Source: Clostridiales bacterium
GTDB lineage: Bacteria; Bacillota; Clostridia; Lachnospirales; Lachnospiraceae
Assembly (NCBI GenBank): GCA_021199255.1
Contig: JAJQIK010000081.1
Span: 124,001-188,000, forward strand
Length of the DNA stretch: 64,000 bases
Direction of reading: 5' to 3'
Part shown: in pieces, positions 1 through 8,628 of the stretch
How the letters are laid out: each line of letters starts with the position of its first letter
How positions within the stretch are numbered: position 1 is the first letter of the stretch
Position numbers and translations under genes: made by a program
Notes under the pieces: generated by a model
Database searches by the model: none
Told to the model about the DNA's origin: nothing
Seen by the model: the letters and a program-made list of their open reading frames with translations, nothing else

Positions 1-1659
1 AGATGGCCGCAGGGACATGTCTATTACGGTATCTTACTGGCGGCAGGGCTTGCGGTTCTGGCGCTGGCGCTTCTGACCACCCCCAATAACTGGGATTCTA
101 TGACTTATCACCTGTCCCGCATTGCCTACTGGGCTCAGAACCGGTCTGTGGAGCATTATGCGACCAATTCTCTGAGGGAGATTGCCAGCCCGGTACTGGC
201 GGAGTTTGTCAATTTGCATGTGTATATCTTATGCCGGGGCAGGGATACGCTTTGCAATCTGCTACAGGCGGTTTCCTATCTTACCTGCGCCGTTCTGGTG
301 GGAGAAATTGCGCGGAAGCTGGGGTGCGGCAGGCTTTTCCGTTTTCTGGCCATGCTGTTATATATGTCCATGCCAATCGCTTTCGCGGAGGCGCTGACGA
401 CCCAGGTGGATCATTTTGCCACGGTCTGGCTGCTTTTCTATGTGTATTTGCTGCTGGGGCTTGTGCAGCAGAAGGAGCCGTTGACCTGTCAGACGGAGAC
501 TGCGGGCAGGGTGTGCGCAATGGGTCTGTGCGTGGCATGGGGATATCTGACGAAGCCGTCGGTTTGTTTCGGAATGGTGATTTTCGCGGTCTGGCTGTTG
601 GTCGTGTGTATTGCGAGAAAGGATCCCATCAGCAGTCTGGTCAGGCTGGCGCTGTGCGCGCTGCCCTGCGTTGTCCTGCCGCTGATACCGGAGCTTATGC
701 GTAACTTCGCCACCTTCCATTCCTACGCCAGTAAGATCACAGGAGCGAGACAATTGGTGGGAACATTGCAGCCGTCCTATGTATTTGTGAATTTTGTGAA
801 AAACTTTACCTTCAATATGCCTATTGCGCTGATCCGGGACAGCGAGGAGCTGTTTGCGGGATTAGCGGTGGGGGCGGCGGAGCTTCTGGGGGTAGAGCTG
901 AACGCCGAATCGATTTCTGAAAACGGCAGAGAGTTTGGCCTGCATGAGGCTCAGACCTATGGATACGATACGGCGATTAATCCGATTGTGCTCTGGGCGT
1001 TTATTTTCTGTGTGGTATGGGCGCTGATCCGTATCAGGAGGACGGACTGGAAGGCGATTACAAGCGGTTATCTGCTCTGCGCAGCCGTTTCCTTCTGCGT
1101 ATTCTGCGCGGTGCTGCGCTGGGAGCCTTTTGTGACGCGGTACATGCTATCCTATCTGGCGCTGTTGTGTCCCATGATTGCTACCCAGCTTCAGCTTGCT
1201 ACGGCTGGAAGGGAAAGGGAGAAATGGAAGTATGGCATTGTGAGCACTGTCGGTTTTCTCTGCGTGGCAGAGCTGGTGAATCTGGTGGACTACCATGCGG
1301 ATATCTATAAGGGAGGCGCTGACAACAGACCCTATGGATATTTTGCTTCCAGAAGGGACGAAACGCAGTATTATGCGGACGTGGTAGATGAGATTAAAGG
1401 CGGGGGCTATCAGACGGTAGGACTGTATGTGGTGAAGGGCGATGCATATCAGTATCCGTTGTGGGCAATGCTGGGAAGCAGGCGCTTAGAGCATGTCAAT
1501 GTGGCCAATGAGTCGGCGGTGTATGTCGATGAAAGCTTCACGCCGGAGTGCATTATCTGGTTTGCGGCGCTCCCGGAGGAAGCGATGGAGATTAACGGCG
1601 TTGTCTATGACCGGGTAACGGATCTGGGAGAGGATCACTATTTGCTGACGGCACAATAG
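1..1659 (+). CDS. Polytopic membrane glycosyltransferase-like protein (5' end outside window)
   Basis: The frame is open from base 1, so the true start lies upstream; 552 residues are visible. The sequence is strongly hydrophobic with about ten membrane segments and ends in a soluble, probably extracytoplasmic domain of about 110 residues. Near the visible N-terminus is the segment NNWDSMTYHLSRIAYW, an acidic-residue loop after the first visible helix. That position and style match the catalytic loop of GT39/GT-C enzymes, which move sugars from polyprenyl-phosphate donors on the outer face of the membrane. Substrate cannot be read. It ends 6 bp before a convergent CotH gene, with no terminator hairpin between them. 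The membrane-protein call is secure; the enzyme class is inferred from family resemblance. Confidence 0.8.
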   Translation, partial: RWPQGHVYYGILLAAGLAVLALALLTTPNNWDSMTYHLSRIAYWAQNRSVEHYATNSLREIASPVLAEFVNLHVYILCRGRDTLCNLLQAVSYLTCAVLVGEIARKLGCGRLFRFLAMLLYMSMPIAFAEALTTQVDHFATVWLLFYVYLLLGLVQQKEPLTCQTETAGRVCAMGLCVAWGYLTKPSVCFGMVIFAVWLLVVCIARKDPISSLVRLALCALPCVVLPLIPELMRNFATFHSYASKITGARQLVGTLQPSYVFVNFVKNFTFNMPIALIRDSEELFAGLAVGAAELLGVELNAESISENGREFGLHEAQTYGYDTAINPIVLWAFIFCVVWALIRIRRTDWKAITSGYLLCAAVSFCVFCAVLRWEPFVTRYMLSYLALLCPMIATQLQLATAGREREKWKYGIVSTVGFLCVAELVNLVDYHADIYKGGADNRPYGYFASRRDETQYYADVVDEIKGGGYQTVGLYVVKGDAYQYPLWAMLGSRRLEHVNVANESAVYVDESFTPECIIWFAALPEEAMEINGVVYDRVTDLGEDHYLLTAQ

Positions 1660-1665
1660 TTTTCG

Positions 1666-3435
1666 TTATTTTCCATAAATAACCAGATCGTTTGTGACCG
1701 GCTGGCTGTTCGTATAAGGATTTCCGTCCTCGTCCCACAGTGTTTCGCAGAAAAAATGTACTTTGACCTCTTCTATGACGTCATCCGGAATGGTTTCGCC
1801 GTCCTTAATCCAATATTCCGTATCCCTGTATTCTTCGTTTGTTCCGGAATTAATGAAGAGAATATAGTGGTATTGTTCCGGGAAGTTCAGGCGGTTATAT
1901 AGATGCTCTGTCCGTGTTTGGATGTATTCGACCATATCGGAGACGGCTGACTCATAATCCGTATAATGAGGAGAATGATAACCGTCGTCCTGCCAGCGCT
2001 GCGCGTCCATGGCGATAGAAGAGGCAATCCGCTCTATATATTGGGGCAGGTAATCATTGAGATATTGTTGTATCAGCGGATAGGCGGTTTCATTATATTT
2101 CTCTGTTACGGCGTCCCGGAAGAAGGAGATAGAAAACAATTCCTCACAGTAGCCGGTGGGATAGGCGTTTAGCTCCGCTACCTGGCCGCGCGCCGTGCGT
2201 CCCCATGCGTTGTCATAGTCCCAGACCGGGCCGGCGTATAACAGGCTGTCCTCCGGATCATTTTTCTTATAATAATAGGTTGACGCGACATTAGAATCAA
2301 TATCGTTCGTGATGGCGTTGATGAGATACATATTTAGGAAGGATTCTGTGTCGATCCATTCCTGTAGCCGGGCGTATTGATCCTGGGAATCGCAGTCCTG
2401 AATCAGCGCTTCAACCGTATTCATATATTCGCTGAGAGATTGCAGTTCTGCTTCAGATACCGGATCGGAATTTTTGACCAGAAAATACCCCATATCTGTT
2501 ACCTGGAAGGGCTGGTCGTCCTCTTCGATCCGGGAGTGCAGGATCTTCTCAAGCAGATAGCCATTGGTAACGGCGACGCGGCTTTGATTCAGCTCCACCT
2601 TCTCGCACAGCAGATAATTTCCGGCGTATTCTCCGTTAAAATAGAGATCCACATATTCCGTGTCGGTGGTATAAGCAAGTCCTAAATCCTTACAGTAATC
2701 ATATACCAGCTTGTTGCGCAGATAAGTGTCGTCGAAGGCGTTGGCCTGTAGGATATATTTGTTTGCGGTTCCCATGAGAAGGACGTCGGTTGCGGTTTGA
2801 AAGGTAATCTGGTAGCTTTTTTTGTTTACTTCAATATAGCTGGAATTGCCGTGTGCCTTTATTTTGCTGAGAGAACCGCTGCTGTTCAGGCCGCCTTCCA
2901 CATTCAGGCAGGTAAAAGTGCCGGCTTCGCTTACTTCCTTGGAGGCGTTGATAGAGTCCATAGTTCCTGTGGCGGTAGTAATAAAGACAGAGGGCAGATT
3001 CTGGGATTGCATAAAGGTGATGGTCTGTGGCGTTGTACTGGTCAGAGCGGCTTCGTCAGAAACAGCGTTGACAGTCAGGGAATAGGCGGTATCAGTGTCG
3101 TATGGCTGGAGGGAAGCGGCGTTTTCCACAGGCGCGCCATCAATGGCAATCTGATAGCAGGATTCGTCGAATACCAGGACGGCTTCCGACAGAGACACGC
3201 AGGAGGGCAGAAAAAAGGTGCAGTCCCCGGACTGGCTGCAGTAGAGACGAAGCTCCGGCAGCGTAACAGAATCAGGAACCTTCAGCCAGATGTCCAGATA
3301 ACAGGCGGACTCCTGCGAAGTGATATCTGTATTGTTTACTGATGTACAGTGAGACAGAGGGATCAGCAGTCCGATTAGAAGAAGCAGTAATAATAAATGT
3401 ATGATATTCTTAAACGGTTTATTATGAATGTACAT
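1666..3435 (-). CDS. CotH-family kinase-like lipoprotein
   Basis: 589 residues. The N-terminus is a lipoprotein signal with a run of leucines and a lipobox ending LSHC (Cys30), so the protein should be anchored to the outer face of the membrane. The CotH domain (about residues 145-560) shows the glycine-rich ATP-site motif HGNSS at 195-199 followed by KK at 205-206, the acidic NDID at 377-380, and the metal-binding motif DYDNAWG at 406-412. CotH of Bacillus spores is an atypical kinase that phosphorylates coat proteins; secreted clostridial relatives are poorly studied. A short beta-rich region precedes the kinase domain. A GAGG ribosome site lies about 8 bases before the ATG. Two other CotH proteins occur in this window. 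The protein substrate is unknown. Confidence 0.88.
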   Translation of the reverse strand: MYIHNKPFKNIIHLLLLLLLIGLLIPLSHCTSVNNTDITSQESACYLDIWLKVPDSVTLPELRLYCSQSGDCTFFLPSCVSLSEAVLVFDESCYQIAIDGAPVENAASLQPYDTDTAYSLTVNAVSDEAALTSTTPQTITFMQSQNLPSVFITTATGTMDSINASKEVSEAGTFTCLNVEGGLNSSGSLSKIKAHGNSSYIEVNKKSYQITFQTATDVLLMGTANKYILQANAFDDTYLRNKLVYDYCKDLGLAYTTDTEYVDLYFNGEYAGNYLLCEKVELNQSRVAVTNGYLLEKILHSRIEEDDQPFQVTDMGYFLVKNSDPVSEAELQSLSEYMNTVEALIQDCDSQDQYARLQEWIDTESFLNMYLINAITNDIDSNVASTYYYKKNDPEDSLLYAGPVWDYDNAWGRTARGQVAELNAYPTGYCEELFSISFFRDAVTEKYNETAYPLIQQYLNDYLPQYIERIASSIAMDAQRWQDDGYHSPHYTDYESAVSDMVEYIQTRTEHLYNRLNFPEQYHYILFINSGTNEEYRDTEYWIKDGETIPDDVIEEVKVHFFCETLWDEDGNPYTNSQPVTNDLVIYGK

Positions 3436-3482
3436 GGGAGAACCTCAGTTTGCTACAATATGGATCGTCGGGTACGCATATT

Positions 3483-3511
3483 ATCTTAGCTTAAGCGCTG
3501 GAAAAATGCAA
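3483..3511 (-). promoter_or_regulatory. Sigma-A-type promoter of the CotH lipoprotein gene
   Basis: On the minus strand TTGCAT (3511-3506) is followed after 17 bases by TAAGAT (3488-3483), about 50 bases upstream of the ATG. Both boxes are imperfect but the spacing is ideal. Confidence 0.45.
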
Positions 3512-3555
3512 CCTTGGCATCATTTGGAAATGTTTCATAGGGTCAGTTCGCTGAT

Positions 3556-3570
3556 AAAATGTGTTATAAT
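3556..3570 (+). promoter_or_regulatory. Extended -10 promoter of the glucosaminidase gene
   Basis: AAAATGTGTTATAAT contains a perfect TATAAT preceded by TGT (extended -10). No good -35 box is visible at the expected distance. The site lies 38 bases before the ATG of the large secreted protein. The same AAAATGTG block recurs before the genes at 40430 and 52038. Confidence 0.55.
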
Positions 3571-3607
3571 GTTCGCATAGAAAACGAGAGAAAGGCACAG
3601 GTACTCA

Positions 3608-6600
3608 ATGCGTCAGAGGAAAAATCAAACAGGTCAATATTTTCGCAGGTGGCTGGCATGGATACTTTGTCTGGCATTGTGTCTGGGCAACAGCTCCTTA
3701 TCGGCGCTGGCACAGGAGGAACTTGTCGTGTATGATGAAGAATCCGGCAGTCAGGGTACGGCGGCTTTATCCACCGACATTTCCGGCAATACAGAAGATG
3801 TGCAGGATAGCTACACCGATTCTGCAGACGCCAGCCAGGAGGGCGAAACGACGGTAAGCGGCGGGGAGTCGGAGGACGAACAGCAGGAGGACGCTGACCT
3901 GTCGGCGGAGGAAGCGCAGGACGAATCAACTGGCATTTCAGAGAATAGTCTTTCCGATAATGATCTGGACTCTGTGTCTGAGAATGATCTAAATGGGGAA
4001 TGGACGGCGCTGGTCAAGGCGGCTGAGGAAGCTTTTGGAGCACTGTTGGAGGATAAGACGCTGATGGCGCTGCTGTATCATACGGACTCCTATCAGGTGC
4101 GCAGCAAAGCAGATGAGGACAGCTCAGTCGTGGCGGTGATTGAGGTGGGCGCTACGCTCTATTTATGCGGCGTGGAGATTACGGAGAACGACCTCTGGTA
4201 TCAGGTGCGCTTCTGGTTAGACGGTACGGAACAGACAGGCTATATTCAGAGCTATTATCTGGCATATTCCGATGAGGATTGGATTGCATGGGAAGAGGAA
4301 TATGTGACGCCGCTCTGGGAGACGGAGAATGAATTGGGCGTTTCGGCGTATGGAATGACGACCTATGCCACGGTGGAAAGCAGTGTGGATACTTCGGATA
4401 TAGACGCTTTTCCAGCGGCGTATCAGAGCGCGCTGAGGACTCTGAAGGCGGCTCATTCCAACTGGACCTTCGTGCCTATGAATACGGGGCTTGATTTTGC
4501 CGAGGCGGTGTCCAATGAGGTGGGGGATAAGAGCCTGATTCAAAAGACCTCGACCAGTACGGCTAACGGATGGGTGGGCGCCGCTTATTCCAGTAGCTGG
4601 TATTACGCCACGGAGGACGCTATCGCTTATTACATGAACCCCTGCAATTTCCTGTCGGAGAGCTATATCTTTCAGTTCGAGCAGCTTACCTTTAACAGCT
4701 CTTACCATACCGTGTCGGCGGTGCAGAGCTTCCTGAACAGTACGTTTATGAAAGGAACACTGTCGGACGATTCTGAGGGGAGAACCTACGCCCAGGCGTT
4801 TTACGAAATAGGAAAGGACAGGCAGTTAAGCCCGATACACCTTGCTTCCCGTGTGTACCAGGAGCAGGGACAGGGAACCTCTGCGCTGATTTCCGGCACC
4901 TATGCAGGATATGAGGGCTATTATAATTATTTCAATGTCAAGGCCAGCGGCACCACCGACGAGGAGATCATCGTGAGCGGGCTGACCTATGCCAAGGCGC
5001 AGGGCTGGGATACCCGTTACAAATCTTTGGCGGGGGGCGCGGCAACCATTGGCAACAATTATATCTTAAAAGGGCAGGATACGATTTATCTGGAGAAATT
5101 CAATGTGAATAAGAACAGCCCCTATGGTCTGTATCAGCACCAGTATATGCAGAATATCCAGGCGCCTGCCAGCGAAGCCGTCAGCTCGAAGAAAATGTAT
5201 GCCAACGCCGGGAGCCTTGACTCCGCTTTCATTTTTAAGATTCCGGTTTATCAGAATATGCCGGGGCTGAAGCTGGATCAGGAGTCGGCGTCTCTGGATA
5301 AGGGTGCAACGCTCCAGCTACAGCCCTCTGTGAACGGTACCGCGATAGATGTGTCCGAGGTGGCGTGGACAGTCGGTGACAAGTCCATCGCTACCGTGGA
5401 AGACGGACTGGTTACCGGAGTGGCCGTGGGAACCACAACGGTTACGGCGTCCTACGACGGATATGACGCAGGCTGTACGATTACGGTGACAAGTCCGCTC
5501 CAGAGTATCAGCCTGGAATATGAGGGCCGGACGGTGACTACGGAGAATCCGATAGTGCTCAGGAGAGCGGATACGGTGGTTGCGGATACCAGCGGATTTT
5601 CTGAAGAGGAAATCCTGGAAAATGTATCGGGGGGAGTTTTGCAGGTAGTGTTTGAACCAGAGGATACGACAGACGATACAACCATTGTCTGGAGCACCTC
5701 TAATGCGAAGATCGCCACTGTTAAGGCGGACGCTGAGGATTCAACCAGGGCTGTCATTACGGCACAGGCAACGGGAGAGGTCACGATTACGGCCAGGGCT
5801 TCCAAGGCCGGCAATCAAAAGGCTCAGTGCAAGATACAGGTCATCGCGCCGATTTATGCGCTGGAGGTGGCGAACCTGAACAATGAGGACGGGGAAGAAG
5901 AAACCACGCTGTATGCGGGACAGAGTGTGAATCTGAGCGCGGAATATTTTCCCAAGGACACCACCGACGATACCACGATTAGCTGGAGCAGCTCTGATGC
6001 TGAGGTGGCTGCCGTCCAAAACGGCAAGGTGACGGCGTTGTCGGAAGGAACCGCGGAGATTACAGCCACGGCGCAGCATTATTCCGCCACCCATACGATT
6101 GTGGTCAAGGAGTGCAAGGTGGTCTTTATGAAGCAGGACGGCGAGACTGTGCTGGATAGCCTGACGGTAGAGTACGGGCAGACCCTGTCCGAGGAGGAAT
6201 TTCCGCAGGAAGAGACGGTATCGGGCAGCCTGTTTATCGGCTGGTATACAGGCGCGGACGGTACAGGAAGCCTGTTCAACCAGGCTACGGCAGTTTATCA
6301 GGAGACGGTCACGGTATATCCTTATTATGAAGAGCAGGGCAAAGGCTTTTATGTGCTTCCCGTGGGAGACCAGACTTATACAGGCAGCGCTATCAAGCCG
6401 GTGATTCAGGTATATGACAGCGTGACCTATGAGGACGGCGACAGCGAACTGGTTCCCTTAGTGCTGAATCAGGATTACACGGTATCCTATCGCAATAATA
6501 AGAACGTCAATACCGAGGGCAGCAAGACGGTTCCGACGATTACGGTGAAGGGCAAAGGAAATTACGCGGGGACGCAGTATGTTTATTTTAATATTCTGCC

Positions 6601-8308
6601 GAAATCCCTGACGGATACGGATATCACAGCGCAGGATATTACGGTGGCTTACAGCGGCAAGACCATCAAGAGCGCGCCCGCCGTACTGCGCGACGGTAAA
6701 AAGCTGAAAGCCAATACGGATTATACGGTATCCTATCCCCAGACTGGAACCGGGGCGTACCAGAAGGCTGGAACCTATCCAATTGTAATCAAGGGAAAGG
6801 GCGGTTATACCGGAACCATTACCCTGTATGAAACCATCACTCAGGACGTATTAATGAGCAAGGTCAGCGTGGCCAGGATTCCCAGGCAGACCTACAGCAA
6901 CGATTTGGTGGATAAAGAAAAGGGCGTTGGCATTACACCGGATAGCCTGACCGTGAAATATAAGAATACCCTCCTTACCGAAAGCGAGGACGGGGGATTG
7001 ACCGGGGATTATGTCGTCACCTATCAGAATAATATGGCGGTGGGGACGGCGACCGCGACGATTACGGCGGTAGAAGGAAGCGGCTTTACCGGCAGCAAGA
7101 GCGTCACCTATCAGATTGCGGGCGTTTCTCTGTCCAGGGCGAAGGTGACGGGTATTACCGCCGTAGATTATACGGGTGATGAGGAGGACGTGAAGCAGAA
7201 CGGATATACGCTGACCCTCAACGGGGAAGAGCTGACGGAGGGGCTGGATTATGAGGTATCCTACAATAACATTTCCAAGGCGGGTACGGCCAAGATCACC
7301 TTTCAGGGAATCAATGAATATTATGGCAAGCTGACTAAGAGCTATAAGATTAATGCTTATTCGCTTGCCTTAGATGAATCCGGCAAAAACGAACGGATTA
7401 CTCTGGCCTATTATCTGCAGGGAAAATCGGAAAGCGACGCACAGATGATTACCTTTCTGGAAGACATTACGGCTCCTTATGTGAAGGGCGGCAGCAAGCC
7501 GACGGTACTTCTGTATTTTAACGGCGAGTTATTAACGCTCGGCAAGGATTATACCATTAAATACGCCAATAATAACGCGGTCACTACCGACGACATGGCA
7601 GAGAAAAAGCTGCCGAAGATTACCATTACCGGCAAGGGCAGCTTCAAGGGAAGCTTCAGCGGCACATGGAAGATTACGGACGGACAGATGGCGGATGGAA
7701 ACGGCAAGCTGACCATGACCGTCGGGGACGTGGTCTATAAGAATAAGAAGGGAGCCTATAAGGCTTCCGTCACTATCAAGGATATCAGCGGGAGCAAGCT
7801 GGCAGCGGGCAGGGACTATAATAAAAATCTGGTCTATACTTATGTAGAGGAGACTACGTTAGAGGACGGAGAGGGCGGCAGCATCACCCGCGCCGCGGGC
7901 GCTGTCGTGGAGACGACAGATATCGTGCCGGCGGGTACGACGCTTCGGGTCACGGCGACGGGACAAGGCGTTTATGCCGGAGCGGACGGGGAGGGCGCGT
8001 CCCTCTCAGCGACTTATCGCGTGGTGGCGGCGAATATCTCCGGCGCGAAGGTGAAAGTGTCCGCCAAGACCTATCTAAACGGCAGGGCGGTTACTTTGAC
8101 GCAGGAGGATTTGGCGATTACGATGAAAGGCGCTGCGGAGCCCTTAGAATATGGCACAGATTATGTGATCGACGAAGATACCTATACCAATCACACCAAA
8201 AAAGGTAAGGCGACCGTTACTATACGGGGGATCGGTAATTACGGCGGCACCAAAAAGATCACCTATACCATCGGCGCCAAGCAGATTCTGTGGTGGAAGA
8301 CACAGTAA
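3608..8308 (+). CDS. Secreted N-acetylglucosaminidase with SH3-like and Ig-like repeat domains
   Basis: 1566 residues. A signal peptide ends near ALAQEE (about residue 36) and is followed by an acidic low-complexity linker to about residue 130. An SH3-like domain (about 158-210) precedes a glucosaminidase domain (about 262-520) of the LytG/endo-beta-N-acetylglucosaminidase type, with RVYQEQGQG carrying the likely catalytic Glu419. Three Big_2 Ig-like domains (about 555-835), an InlB-like repeat (about 835-910, motif GWYTGADGTG) and several copies of a beta-repeat with DYTVSY and GKGNYAGT motifs fill the rest. It should cleave peptidoglycan glycan strands while the repeats attach to or span the wall. 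No LPxTG motif, SLH domain or C-terminal anchor is seen, so its retention mechanism is unclear. An AAAGG ribosome site lies 12 bases before the ATG. Confidence 0.9.
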   Translation: MRQRKNQTGQYFRRWLAWILCLALCLGNSSLSALAQEELVVYDEESGSQGTAALSTDISGNTEDVQDSYTDSADASQEGETTVSGGESEDEQQEDADLSAEEAQDESTGISENSLSDNDLDSVSENDLNGEWTALVKAAEEAFGALLEDKTLMALLYHTDSYQVRSKADEDSSVVAVIEVGATLYLCGVEITENDLWYQVRFWLDGTEQTGYIQSYYLAYSDEDWIAWEEEYVTPLWETENELGVSAYGMTTYATVESSVDTSDIDAFPAAYQSALRTLKAAHSNWTFVPMNTGLDFAEAVSNEVGDKSLIQKTSTSTANGWVGAAYSSSWYYATEDAIAYYMNPCNFLSESYIFQFEQLTFNSSYHTVSAVQSFLNSTFMKGTLSDDSEGRTYAQAFYEIGKDRQLSPIHLASRVYQEQGQGTSALISGTYAGYEGYYNYFNVKASGTTDEEIIVSGLTYAKAQGWDTRYKSLAGGAATIGNNYILKGQDTIYLEKFNVNKNSPYGLYQHQYMQNIQAPASEAVSSKKMYANAGSLDSAFIFKIPVYQNMPGLKLDQESASLDKGATLQLQPSVNGTAIDVSEVAWTVGDKSIATVEDGLVTGVAVGTTTVTASYDGYDAGCTITVTSPLQSISLEYEGRTVTTENPIVLRRADTVVADTSGFSEEEILENVSGGVLQVVFEPEDTTDDTTIVWSTSNAKIATVKADAEDSTRAVITAQATGEVTITARASKAGNQKAQCKIQVIAPIYALEVANLNNEDGEEETTLYAGQSVNLSAEYFPKDTTDDTTISWSSSDAEVAAVQNGKVTALSEGTAEITATAQHYSATHTIVVKECKVVFMKQDGETVLDSLTVEYGQTLSEEEFPQEETVSGSLFIGWYTGADGTGSLFNQATAVYQETVTVYPYYEEQGKGFYVLPVGDQTYTGSAIKPVIQVYDSVTYEDGDSELVPLVLNQDYTVSYRNNKNVNTEGSKTVPTITVKGKGNYAGTQYVYFNILPKSLTDTDITAQDITVAYSGKTIKSAPAVLRDGKKLKANTDYTVSYPQTGTGAYQKAGTYPIVIKGKGGYTGTITLYETITQDVLMSKVSVARIPRQTYSNDLVDKEKGVGITPDSLTVKYKNTLLTESEDGGLTGDYVVTYQNNMAVGTATATITAVEGSGFTGSKSVTYQIAGVSLSRAKVTGITAVDYTGDEEDVKQNGYTLTLNGEELTEGLDYEVSYNNISKAGTAKITFQGINEYYGKLTKSYKINAYSLALDESGKNERITLAYYLQGKSESDAQMITFLEDITAPYVKGGSKPTVLLYFNGELLTLGKDYTIKYANNNAVTTDDMAEKKLPKITITGKGSFKGSFSGTWKITDGQMADGNGKLTMTVGDVVYKNKKGAYKASVTIKDISGSKLAAGRDYNKNLVYTYVEETTLEDGEGGSITRAAGAVVETTDIVPAGTTLRVTATGQGVYAGADGEGASLSATYRVVAANISGAKVKVSAKTYLNGRAVTLTQEDLAITMKGAAEPLEYGTDYVIDEDTYTNHTKKGKATVTIRGIGNYGGTKKITYTIGAKQILWWKTQ

Positions 8309-8311
8309 GCC

Positions 8312-8330
8312 TCAGGCTAGAATAGCCTGA
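8312..8330. other. Perfect 8-bp stem-loop just after the glucosaminidase stop codon
   Basis: TCAGGCTA GAA TAGCCTGA forms a perfect hairpin starting 4 bases after the stop codon. No T-run follows, so it is not a textbook Rho-independent terminator; it may protect the mRNA 3' end. Confidence 0.5.
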
Positions 8331-8439
8331 ATGGGAATCCGGGATCTCTGCCGCCCGGAATATTCGCTGCGAGTATGCGTGCAAATATAAGAAAAAAATA
8401 AGGAAAATCTAAGAAAAACACAAGATATAGTGGGAAATC

Positions 8440-8458
8440 CACTTGTATTGCACAAGTG
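8440..8458. promoter_or_regulatory. 19-bp palindrome, candidate operator
   Basis: CACTTGT ATTGC ACAAGTG is a perfect 7-bp inverted repeat with a 5-base spacer. It covers the -35 box and the start of the spacer of the promoter at 8443-8471, where a bound dimeric regulator would block or modulate transcription. The regulator is not identifiable. Confidence 0.45.
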
Positions 8459-8471
8459 AAAATGCTATAAT
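8443..8471 (+). promoter_or_regulatory. Promoter of the BspA-like LRR protein gene
   Basis: TTGTAT, 17-base spacer, TATAAT preceded by TGC (extended -10). The start codon is about 150 bases further on, so the transcript should have a long leader. Confidence 0.6.
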
Positions 8472-8477
8472 CAGAGA

Positions 8478-8628
8478 GATTATAAGAGATTTTATGTAAA
8501 TCAATGATGCTTACATTTGGCACAGCGCATCAATATAGGAGTGGCTTTCACGGGGAGCCGAAGACGGATAAAAGGCGTTTCGCAAACGCTTGAGAACAAA
8601 AGAGCTTGAAAGGAGAATAGCTACAGAG
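8478..8628 (+). other. Long structured 5' leader of the LRR gene
   Basis: This gene-free leader of about 150 bases holds several perfect helices: 8494-8499 with 8511-8516; the loop of that hairpin (TGATGC, 8505-8510) can pair with GCATCA at 8527-8532 to make a pseudoknot; 8543-8546 with 8556-8559; and 8575-8580 with 8584-8589 (GCGTTT cgc AAACGC). I could not match it to a riboswitch class I know. The ribosome site AAAGGAG lies at 8609-8615. The in-frame TTG at 8590 falls in the last stem, which argues against it as the start. Confidence 0.4.

Noticed and set aside
8478-8628. A possible cyclic-di-GMP or other known riboswitch in the LRR gene leader.
   Set aside because: The leader has helices and a possible pseudoknot, but I could not find the conserved core bases of the classes I know. 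It is kept only as an unassigned structured leader.
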